NCBI GenBank assembly: GCA_021014325.1 | Contig: JAJGQC010000473.1 | Coordinates: 1-64,000, forward strand | DNA from: Plazaster borealis | Taxonomy: Eukaryota; Echinodermata; Asteroidea; Forcipulatida; Labidiasteridae | Reading direction: 5' to 3' | Length of the DNA: 64,000 nt | Translations under genes and position numbers: made by a program | Shown: positions 39,031 through 47,947 of the stretch, one piece after another | Numbering within the stretch: the stretch's first letter is position 1 | Layout: every line of letters starts with the position of its first letter | The notes under the pieces: model-generated | The model's database searches: none | Told to the model about the DNA's origin: nothing | Seen by the model: the letters and a program-made list of their open reading frames with translations, nothing else

Positions 39031-39652
39031 GGTTTATTATACATTTGCATATCAAAATGTACACGTCACATGAAGTCATGATACAAGTGATGATGATGGA
39101 GAAATGAGAGCATGCGATGAAGATGATGATTGACAGACTGTGGTGGCTGAGGTATAACCTTACTGGATATACCTCTCAACCTCAGTATGATACTCTGAAA
39201 TTATGTAAAACACAATCAAAATTTAATAATTAATTCACTATCCATTTTTATCATTAAATTAATGAGACTATCACAAGAAAAGAATTAAAACATTTGCATA
39301 AAATAATGAAAAGTTAGCATATGTTTACATACACAAACCGTCAAGGTTGACATGCTTGCAACAACGGTATAAATGCAACTGTACACAGTGTTTACGACGT
39401 ATCGTATTATATGAACGTATACCATCATGATCATCTCGTAAAAATAGCGACACACACAGCCATGACAGCCCAGTGACAGTGTAGCTATCTTTGATGCTGT
39501 TTTTTGTCTTTAAAACAGTAGAACGACATAAATAAAAATCACTACAAAGTGGCGATTGTTATACACTACGTAAACACACTTACTGAGCTCGAATTTCCTC
39601 AAAAAAACGCAGATTTTCTTCTTTTTATTCTTGCCACAGCGTAGCAACTTAC

Positions 39653-39690
39653 GCGACGATGGAGGCTGCCATCTTTGTTCCGAATTGACC
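39653..39690 (-). promoter_or_regulatory. probable TATA-less promoter and noncoding first exon of the transposase-like gene
   Basis: On the - strand, CAAAGATGGCAGCC resembles a YY1 element of the type found at starts of TATA-less genes. It is followed at once by a perfect 5' splice site, CGTCGC|GTAAGT. The first coding exon at 38632 is preceded by TTAATTACAG|GTC, a fitting 3' site. The intron would be about 1.0 kb. The ATG in this exon is out of frame with the downstream protein as the sequence stands. Confidence 0.4.
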
Positions 39691-39703
39691 CGATTGAAGA
39701 AAG

Positions 39704-39826
39704 GTCAACTCGCTCAACATTGGTCGCTGATTAGTCCGTTGAGCAGAGTCCTTGCTCAACATCGCTCAATGATTGGTCTGTTGAGGAAAGTCTGTGCTCA
39801 ACGTGGCTCAATGATTGGTTCATTGG
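39704..39826 (-). promoter_or_regulatory. three 42-bp CTCAAC/CCAAT repeats, right copy
   Basis: GCTCAAC recurs at 39712, 39754 and 39796. Units carry GATTAGTCC, GATTGGTCT and GATTGGTTC, so on the - strand two have good CCAAT boxes (ACCAATCAT) and one is degenerate. They lie just upstream of the probable first exon. Spacing of 42 bp is close to four helical turns. The left copy is at 306-420. Confidence 0.5.
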
Positions 39827-39840
39827 TTACAGAATAAGCG

Positions 39841-39979
39841 CTTGGATGGGAAAGCGCTTGGGAAGAACGGGTGCCGTAGACATCCACATATTTTTTTCTT
39901 CTTGATACGACTGTTAGAAATCTAAAATTGACACTGAAGACTGCATATTGAGTTAGCATATTGTCTACGGTCATACTAC
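39841..39979 (+). repeat. isolated fragment of the 5S repeat unit
   Basis: A diverged 5S 3' end (CTTGGATGGGAAAGCG...GTGCCGTAGACAT, to 39883) is followed by a well-conserved array spacer. The first 17 nt of the next 5S copy (GTCTACGGTCATACTAC) come next, and then unrelated sequence. It lies 11 kb from the array in the same orientation and cannot encode 5S rRNA. Confidence 0.85.
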
Positions 39980-39984
39980 TAGTT

Positions 39985-41382
39985 TGCACGTATTTGTTTA
40001 TCATAATTTTTGCACCAGGTTATAGATGATTGAGCCTTCTCAAACTTTTCCACAGATATGACAACATTTTGATTTTTACCTCTGGTCAAAACCGTACGTT
40101 ATAGCGCACGTTAACAACGCGTGATACGTGTATACATGGAGGAAGGAAATTTCCTTCCTCCATGGTGTATACATGTGCTGAATTAGACTTGGTTCCAAGT
40201 CCGTGAACGGTTTTTTTGTCCACCGGTTAGCTTATACAGTTTTCCTAAAATAGCGCCCTCTTGTGGATCAACATTGAGATCGCGAACGTTGGTTAAAGCG
40301 CACGTGTCTCTTGACGTGATTCACGTTGACAATGCACGAAGGCGCGACAGTGTATTAAAACACGCTGAACAATGCACGTAGCACGTTTACATTGTGTATA
40401 GTCTTAGTTCCAAGACGCTCCAGTTTAAAAATTATGTATGTACTGTACAGCTACACGTAGCAATACTTTTGGCGTGACTGTGCAATATACAAAGAAACAA
40501 CGAGCGAAAAATTCAATAGTTGAAAATGACACAACTCCTGAACCACACATTGGATATTTACAATCCATACATCATCTGAAAGGTCTTATTAAACTTAACA
40601 CGCGCTACACAAAAAGTTGTTTGACCTTGAATTCCGGTTCAAACCGGAAGTTAAAATTTAATATTTAAAAATATCTTAACTTCTGAGCAACTCATTCGAT
40701 TTTTACAATCTATTCATCATTGGGAAAGTATGTAACAATTTTTAAAAAGATATACAGAATGTGACCCAAATTGCCCTTTACTTTCTGTTCAAACCGGAAG
40801 ATGAAATTTAAAATTTGAAAAAATCCTGAACCACACTTTGGATTTTTATAATCTATGCGTCATCCGAAAGGGCTTCATGGACTTAACTTCCGATGCACAT
40901 TGTGACCTCATTTGACCTCGACTGCCGGTTAAAACCGGGTGTTGAAATTAAATATTTCAAAAAATCATAACTTCTGAACTACACATTGGGTTTTTACAAT
41001 GTATACATCATTGGAAAAGTATTTAAAAACTCAAGAAAAGATACACACAGTGTGACCCCTTTTGACCTTGACTTCCGTTTCAAACCGGAAAATGAAATTT
41101 AATGTTTGTCAAAAACATATCTCCTGAACCATGCACTCAATGGATTTTTACAATCATCACGTCAATAAACTGGTCTTTAAAATCTCAACCAAGCACTACA
41201 CAAAATGTGACCCCTTTTCACCTGACTTCCAGTTCAAACCGGAAGTTGAAGTTTTATAATGGAAAAAACTAACTTCTGAACCAAACATAAGATTTTTTTC
41301 ACCAAATCATTTAATCATAATTTGATGACATCACTCACGAGCACCTTGTTTTTGTAACCAACAAAAACTGAATCTCTAGTTT
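39985..41382. repeat. satellite-rich block, copy A
   Basis: It starts with TTATCATAATTTTTGCA and continues as about six imperfect monomers near 140 bp. Each has TCCTGAACCACAC(A)TTGGAT, a TTTACAATC.AT.CATCA stretch, and the dyad TTCCGGTTCAAACCGGAA. It ends in TTTTGTAACCAACAAAA. The same order is found in copy B. Short open frames here follow the repeat and are not genes. Confidence 0.8.
40135..40164. repeat. perfect 30-bp palindrome
   Basis: The half-site CATGGAGGAAGGAAA is followed at once by its exact reverse complement. Copy B lacks it at the equivalent place, so it is an insertion or a copy-specific expansion. Confidence 0.85.
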
Positions 41383-42078
41383 CTTTTTCTTCTTCATTTT
41401 CCTTCCCCGGAACTCTTCTTTAAATAATAACTCAAGATTGAAACTGAATTTAACATTGAAACTCATCAGACAACTGAACCTCAATATTATAAAGACGCAC
41501 CCTAACAATGACGTAATGACGTCATGATGACGTCATCAGGTGTCGAATTACAAGGTTTTTAAAGTCGAAAAATGACCATTTGCTATTTGCTGTATATCCT
41601 TGAATTTGAAAGCTATGATGTTTATAGTTGGGTATCGGATAGATCAAGACTGGGGCACATTTGAAAAGTTAACGTCGAAATCGTATGAGCTTTACTTCCG
41701 GTCGTACCGGAAGGTCAAAGTTTGCCTTTGTTTGTTTTTCATTTAAAAAAATACATTTTCGGGGCATAATTCAAGATTAAAATGGAATTGAGCGTTGCAA
41801 CTCATCAGACAATTGAACCTTAATATCAAGACGGCACAAACTTGATGATGTCATGATGACGTCATCAGGTATTGAATTACAATAAATCAAAGTTTATTAT
41901 CTGTAAAAATTCATCTCATGAACCACATGTTGGATTTTCACAATCTACACATCATCGGATAGGTTGTTAAAAGTTCAACAAACGCTACATAAAGCATGAC
42001 CCTATTTGACCTTGACTTCCGGTTGAAACCGGAAGCTGAATATTTCAAAAATTCAATTTAAATTCATATCTCAAAAAC
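41383..42078. repeat. linker between satellite blocks with two subcopies
   Basis: Two related segments contain CATGATGACGTCATCAGG (CRE-like dyads) after CATCAGACAA.TGAACCT. Each is followed by A-rich sequence and another TTCCGGT...ACCGGAA dyad. Confidence 0.6.
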
Positions 42079-43704
42079 CACGTTTTTGTTTATCATAATT
42101 TTTGCATCAGGTTATAGATGATTGAGCCTTCTCAAACTTTTGCACAGATATAACAACATTTTGATGTTTACATCTGGTCAAAACCGGACGTTAAAGCGCA
42201 CGTTGACAACGCGTGATACGTGTACATATGTGCTGAATTAGACTTGGGTCCAAGTGCATGAACGTGTTTTTTTTTGTCCACCGGTTTGCTAATACAGTTT
42301 TCCTAAAATAGCGCCCTCTTGTGGATCAACATTGACGTGACTCACGTTAACAACGCACGACGGCACGATAGTGTATTATGTAGGCCCTACGCACCTGCTG
42401 TAGTGAGTTACAGTGTGTGTAGTCTTGGTTCCAAGACCTCAAGTTGAAGACTAAAGTATGTACTGTACAGCTACATGTATGAATACATTTGGCGTGACTG
42501 TGCAATATACAAAGAAACAACGAGCGAAAAATTCAATATTTGAAAATGTCATAACTCCTGAACCACACATTGGATATTTACAATCCAGACATCATCTGAA
42601 AGGTCTTAATAAACTTAACACGCGCTACACAAAGTGTGACCCTGTTTGACCTTTAATTCCGGAAGTTGAAATTTAATATTTTAAAATATCTTAACTTCTG
42701 AAAAACTCATTCGATTTTTACAATCTATTCATCATTGGGAAAGTATGTAACAAGTTTAGAAACGATATACAGAATGTGACCCCAATTGACCTTTCCTTTT
42801 GTTCAAACCGGAAGATGAAATTAAAAATTTGAAAAAATCAGAACTCCTGAACCACAAATTGGATTGTTATCATCTATACATCATCAGAAAGGGCTCCAAA
42901 GATTTAAGAAACGCTACACACTGTGACCTTATTCGACCTTGACTTCCGGCTCAAACCGGAAAGTGAAAGTTAATGTTTCAACAAATCGTAACTTCTAAAC
43001 AACACATTGGATTTTTACACTCTATACGTTATTGGGAAAGTATGTAACAACTTAAGAAACAATACACAAAATGTGACCCCATTTTACCTTTACTTCCGGT
43101 TCAAACCAGAAGATGAAATTTTGTATTTAAAAAAAATCATAACTCCTGAACCACACTTTGGATTTTTATCATCTATGCGTCATCCGAAAGGGCTTCAAGA
43201 ACTTAACTGGCGATACACATTGTGACCTCATTTGACCTCGACTTCCGGTTAAAACCGGGTGTTGAAATTTAAAATTTCAATAAAATCAAAACTTCTGAAC
43301 TACACTTTGGGTTTTTACAATCTATACATAATTTGAAAAGTATGTAAAAACTCAAGAAAAGATACACACATTGTGACCCCATTTGACCTTGACTTCCGTT
43401 TCAAACCGGAAAATGAAATTTAATGGTTGTCAAAAACATATCTCCTTTACCATGCACACAATGGATTTTTACGTCATTACGTCAATAACCAGGTCTTTAA
43501 AATCTCAACAAGCACTACACAAAATGTGACCCCATTTGACCTGACTTCCAGTTCACACCGGAAGTTGAAGTTTTATAATGGAAAAACTAACTTCTGAACC
43601 AAAAATAATAAGATTTTTGTCACCAATTCATTTAATCAAAATTTGATGACATCACTCATGAACACCTTGTTTTTGTAACCAACAAAACTGAATCTCTAGT
43701 TATT
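42079..43704. repeat. satellite-rich block, copy B
   Basis: Colinear with copy A, displaced by about 2.1 kb at its start and 2.3 kb at its end. It keeps the opening TTATCATAATTTTTGCA, the CTACATGTATGAATAC stretch, the ~140-bp monomers with the CCGGTT dyad, and the closing AACCAACAAAACTGAATC. It was probably made by unequal crossing-over or segmental duplication of the whole block. Confidence 0.8.
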
Positions 43705-44628
43705 CTGATTATTATATTTATGAGTCAGAGCAGTCATATTTATTTTCAAGAGCAACTATTTTTAGCTTCTTGAAAATAAAATAAGTGCTCTTAAGAAAAC
43801 CTGCCCTTAAAGGTAAAACAGCGATTGCACTAACGGGCTTTATTAGTAAAGGAATTTTGTGTAAGTTTAAAAATATAGCAGGCCTATGGCGGGTATTTCC
43901 ATTGCAGCATTGTTGGCGTATGTTGTCTTCAGATTTGAAGTCTTCGATTTTCTATTTTAATCTTTTTACAGTATTCAGACGGAAACATTTATCTACAGGA
44001 TACGGGTATAAACTGAATATTGCTTGAGCTGACAAAAGTCATTAAATTTTGTTGTGAATTACAAATCCAGCACTTTGAAGGTTGGTTTATACTTTGGGTA
44101 ATGACCGGAAAAAGAAATTGTGTAATTTTTTTTTCAAAAGCCTAAAGACGGTAATGGTAGTAAGCCGCATCCTTCGAAATTATGTAGACAAATTTGAATC
44201 TCTTAAGATCGCCTGTAGGCGACTTTTAGAAATTATTTTGCATATATGTCCGTTTGAATACGGCCAGACACGCGGTTGGTAGGCCTACCCGCTAAACGTG
44301 GATGGATTCGGCATTCTTATGAAAATACAGGGAAAGTTGTTGCTGTTTTCTCAACAAGTAGACACTGTATTCAACTGAAACTTTCACAAGTGACATTTAT
44401 TGTATCTTCCTGATAACTTTGCCTACCATTATAAATCAGCATTACGTTGATAAAAACCAAACAAGGCCCTACCTTTATGGCTAACACAGTTCGAAAAGAA
44501 TCACTCTACATTTTGTTATACATACCGGCATTCTTAGATATCAAAGTGTTCTTCTTATGATTCAATGTTATTTGTAAAACTCGAATAACTTGTAACATTT
44601 TTGTTGATGTTATACTTAGTATACTTAC
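43705..44628. other. unassigned sequence downstream of the PAN exon
   Basis: Later exons of the - strand PAN-domain gene would lie here, but I could not recognise any. No repeat or RNA gene seen. Confidence 0.3.
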
Positions 44629-45004
44629 TGGCTCCACGGCATCCCTGGTAGTTTTCATTGATCGCCCGTAAGCCCTGGATACCAATCTGTCGAAATAGGA
44701 AAATCCATCATCTTGCTTGAAACTCTCAGGGAATTCCTCTTTCCTAGCGTCGTTGAGCTGACACATGCCACTTATGTCATTGTGATTGAATGACAAGCAC
44801 AGACGGTGTCTCACGCAAAGCATCTTACACTGAGTTCGAACTGTCCCTGTTTGATTCAGGAACGAGTGACCGGTCAGTGCCTGGTGCTGGGATGGATGGA
44901 AGGCTTCCATTGGGGCGGAGACAACTCGACCTGGTAGCTATCGACTCATGGGTCATCGACAGCAATATCAGCACCGTTATTGTAAATAGTAGCGGCATCT
45001 TCAT
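44629..45004 (-). CDS. first exon of a secreted PAN/Apple-domain protein (partial, one frame break)
   Basis: The ATG at 45004 opens a signal peptide (hydrophobic LLFTITVLILLSM, then a small-residue cleavage region). The frame then shifts by one base at a GGGG/CCCC run (44912-44915). Beyond the run, the other frame encodes a PAN/Apple-like segment: TQCKMLCVRHRLCLSFNHN, GMCQLND, and a closing DGFSYFDR. The Cys pattern C...C...C.SFN...C.LN is typical of PAN domains in invertebrate lectin-like and matrix proteins. The exon ends GAGCCA|GTAAGT at 44629. Removing one base of the run makes a single frame, so an indel error is likely. The following exons were not found; satellite sequence begins 0.9 kb further on, so the gene may be incomplete. 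Confidence 0.6.
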
Positions 45005-45370
45005 AAATTTAAATCCAACCTGGGTAGCTGTATTATAATCAGTTCATTTAGCAATTTGACCAACTGACTCTATGTTCCGAAACACTACCCATTTTTTCGC
45101 AGTTCAGCATGTATGCAAATGTTTGTACTTGTTGGAAGCGTCCATTTCCACAGCAGGGTAATCAGTATTTAATGAAGAACTGCATCAAATATTTTAATTA
45201 TTGAACAGTCCTAAGAAACCACTACAATTTCTTTGAATAGAAAAGCAATTTCCGCTTGTAAAAGGGGAATGGTGAGTTGATTTCCTGTGCAATATTTTGT
45301 TCAAATCTTAAATAGCACAAATATCATCTCCAAAGCAACAAACGATGAATCTTGGCTTGAAAAATATTTG
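45005..45370. other. unassigned sequence
   Basis: Upstream of the PAN exon and before the SINE. No TATA box or gene recognised. Confidence 0.3.
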
Positions 45371-45780
45371 TCAATGGCCGAGCGCTTTAGCGCACCGGAC
45401 GCAAGCTCTGGTGTTCTGATTAACAGAGTGTGGGTTCGAGTCACGGACATGACTATTACAATCATGTCAAGACACTTAACCACTATTGCTTTGTCCTTGG
45501 ACGTAAAGCTGTTGGTTTCCTCTGTTTTGAAAAGCATGTTGATGCATGTTGCATAATGCATGTTGTGTAATGCACGTGATTACATGTCAAGACACTACCA
45601 CTATTGCTTTGTCCTTGGACGTAAAGCTGTTGGTTTCCTATGTTTTGAAAAGGACGTTGATGTATGTTGCAGAATGCATGTTGTGTATGCACGTGATTAC
45701 ATGTCAAGACACTTCACCACTATTGCTTTGTCCTTGGACGTAAAGCTGTTGGTTCCCTAAGTTTGTGTATTGCACGTTAA
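45371..45780 (+). mobile_element. tRNA-derived SINE with triplicated tail, interrupted by a MITE
   Basis: The head TGGCCGAGCGCTTTAGCGC ... GTGGGTTCGAGTCACGG is tRNA Leu/Ser-like with A and B boxes. The body contains ATTGCTTTGTCCTTGGACG and TAAAGCTGTTGGTT. That body part recurs three times (from about 45483, 45600 and 45719) with about 118-bp spacing. The SINE tail AAAGAACCCAGTGCAC continues at 46183 beyond the inserted element 45785-46181. Related copies lie at 53648 (+) and 54898 (-). Confidence 0.75.
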
Positions 45781-45784
45781 TTAA

Positions 45785-46181
45785 AGGGGTTGTATACGTT
45801 TGGTAATTGAATTCCACTGTTTGTTTCAATCATATTTAGTTGTAGATATATACCATAGATTTAACCTGTGAACATTTCCTTTCAAAATGTGTTAGCATTT
45901 TTGAGATATTTCCGAAAATCTGCAGTGGTTATGTCCACGCATGAAGAATAATCTGCAATTGGAATACACAATCTGAGAAACGTGACTGTCAGTATAGCGT
46001 TCTCAGATTCAAATTTTTGGGGATTAAAAAGTTATATCTCTTTCCATAACCGCAGTACTTCTAAGTGAAAAGTTTCTCGAAATGCATCTAACTATCCAAA
46101 GCTGCTGTACTTCATGTTCTTACCAAGTAAGTTTGTTTTGCCATTAATTTTCAGAGTCATTGCCAAACGTATACAGACCCT
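45785..46181. mobile_element. MITE 1, inserted in the SINE
   Basis: The terminal inverted repeats are AGGGGTTGTATACGTTTGG and CCAAACGTATACAGACCCT, flanked on both sides by TTAA. TTAA suggests a piggyBac-type target duplication, but a TA duplication with AA...TT ends also fits. No open frame. It shares internal sequence with MITE 2. Confidence 0.75.
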
Positions 46182-46215
46182 TTAAAGAACCCAGTGCACT
46201 TTCTGGTATGGCTGA

Positions 46216-46736
46216 TATTGCGCCACAACACCTTGTAGAACCTTATAGGCCTAATGTGCTGTATAAAATAAATTTCATGATATTCCATAACTTTGCGTAG
46301 GCCTACCCATCGTAAAAACAAGGAGTGAATATCAGCGCCATGAGCCCCCATCATTTTGCGGATACCAACTGCGCTTTTTACATCTTTATCAAGAAACAAA
46401 ATCCGAAATTGGCTCCGAAATAAATCGAACGTGGCGGTCATGTTCTAGTGAAAAAACAAAGTAACATGGTCATTGCTTTTGGATTCACATTCATATTAGG
46501 CGTAGGCCTACTTCTTTTGCGGCCATCGAAATAAGCAGTGGTCATTTTGTGGGTTCTCGAGCATTTCCAACGGGACTATTTCTCCTGGAGAGTTGTACTG
46601 GTAATGAACCACGCCCAAACCCGCCCACCAACTCTTGTGGCTTTCACCAGAAGTATGAGGGTTATTAAGCATCAATTACTGCTGATTTGCAGTCTCGCGT
46701 TCCATTTCCATTCAGAGCTTGAGTGGCAATTGGTAT
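46216..46736. other. unassigned sequence
   Basis: No gene or repeat recognised. A 94-codon open frame on the - strand starts in here and runs through the SINE tail into MITE 1; I do not consider it real. Confidence 0.3.
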
Positions 46737-46740
46737 TTAA

Positions 46741-47083
46741 AGGGATTGTATACGTTTGGTATTTGGAACCCAATGTTTCTTTCAATCCTATATAGTTGTA
46801 GATTTAAACCATAAAACTAACCTGTGAAAAATTCATTTCAAAAGGAGGTAGCGTTTTTGAGATATTGCCGAAAATCTGGAGCGGTTAGAAACGCTTCTCA
46901 GATTCATTTTTTGTTTTGATAAAAACTGATATCTTTTTCCATTACCACATTACTTCAAAGTGAAATGTTTATCAAGAAAGTGTTTCTCAAAATGCTTTAT
47001 ATTATCAGAGGCTGATGTACTTCTTACCAAGTAGTTTGTATTGCCATTAATTTTATGAGTAATTACCAAACGCATACATCCCT
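46741..47083. mobile_element. MITE 2, same family as MITE 1
   Basis: Ends are AGGGATTGTATACGTTTGG and CCAAACGCATACATCCCT, with TTAA to the left and TTAT to the right. It shares the internal GAGATATT.CCGAAAATCTG stretch with MITE 1. Confidence 0.75.
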
Positions 47084-47220
47084 TTATAAGGGGTTGCTGG
47101 ACCTGAATTATGATATGTGGACTAAAACAACATTGAAAAGCGGCACAGAGGACCACGGGAGCTATCGAAACGAAATACTGTACAATGCTTGGAACAACAA
47201 TGGACAGTTGAACATAAGTG

Positions 47221-47497
47221 AGTCATAAGTAACTATAAACTACAAATAGTAGTAAACTTGCGGGTACAACCATGTGTAAAATCTCTTTTGGGAGGAGTGT
47301 TGGTTCTGAAAGAACCAGTTTGTCTCGACGCTTCGAACAGTATACTCAGCTCTGCTCCTGAAGACGAGCAGAGTATACTGTTCGAAACGTCGAGACCAAA
47401 CCCGGTTCTTTTCAGAACCAACACTCCTCCCAAACGAGATTTTACACATGGTTGTACCCGCAAGTTTACTACTAATAGTTTATAGTTACTTCTTACT
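47221..47497. mobile_element. long hairpin (fold-back) element
   Basis: Two arms of about 130 bp are near-exact reverse complements around a very short loop near 47360. They run from AGTAACTATAAACTA to TAGTTTATAGTTACT. Paired blocks include GCGGGTACAACCATGTGT and GGAGGAGTGTTGGTTCTGA. A transcript would form a long dsRNA. No coding function. Confidence 0.8.
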
Positions 47498-47635
47498 TTC
47501 GACACCATGCAAAGCTTCAAACACCACTTATAAGTGAGTCAATTTTTTAAACACAAAGTTGCAAACCACAAGGGAAACTGACAGGGTGCTATAAATACTT
47601 TTTTTAGGGGGTGAACAAAGACAAAATAATTACAA

Positions 47636-47700
47636 GAGGATTTGAATCAACGACCTCCGGATTAGCGTGCCTGTGCTCGACCAACTGAGCCATCTAGCAA
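47636..47700 (-). repeat. tRNA-like SINE head
   Basis: On the - strand, GATGGCTCAGTTGGTCGAGC gives a good D-arm/A-box and GTTGATTCAAATCC a B-box. The T-stem and anticodon stem have mismatches, so it is not a working tRNA. Confidence 0.55.
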
Positions 47701-47821
47701 CCTATCATATCTAGCTATCAATCATTGTGTATCGTATCTTTTCAGAAAATCCTTGAAACCAGAGCAAGGTTCACCCTTTTAACAAGTCATTGAACGTTTG
47801 ATGGACTTTATTCTTTGGGTT

Positions 47822-47831
47822 TATATAAAAG
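47822..47831 (+). promoter_or_regulatory. TATA box of the PEP synthase-like gene
   Basis: TATATAAAAG followed by G, about 125 bp upstream of the start codon at 47948, so transcription would start near 47852. A short upstream ATG frame begins at about 47859. Confidence 0.55.
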
Positions 47832-47947
47832 GTATAGCAGGTCGAACTTTTATTGCAGATGCGAGGTAATTTAATGGTCTAATATATAGTCGTATAGTAA
47901 GAGAAACGGTTATTTTGTGTGAGAGGTGTTTCCACTTTATTTTCACT

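Noticed and set aside
39631..39837. 68-codon open frame with a repeated AQH.S.I motif
   Set aside because: Produced by the 42-bp CCAAT repeats, whose length is a multiple of three.
40438..43225. Short open frames in the satellite blocks
   Set aside because: The same reading recurs with the monomer and contains no domain; repeat-driven.
46157..46441. 94-codon - strand open frame
   Set aside because: It begins within a MITE end when read by coordinates and overlaps SINE tail sequence; no domain recognised.
47636..47700. Functional tRNA gene
   Set aside because: A and B boxes are good, but the T-stem and anticodon stem have mismatches; a SINE head fits better.
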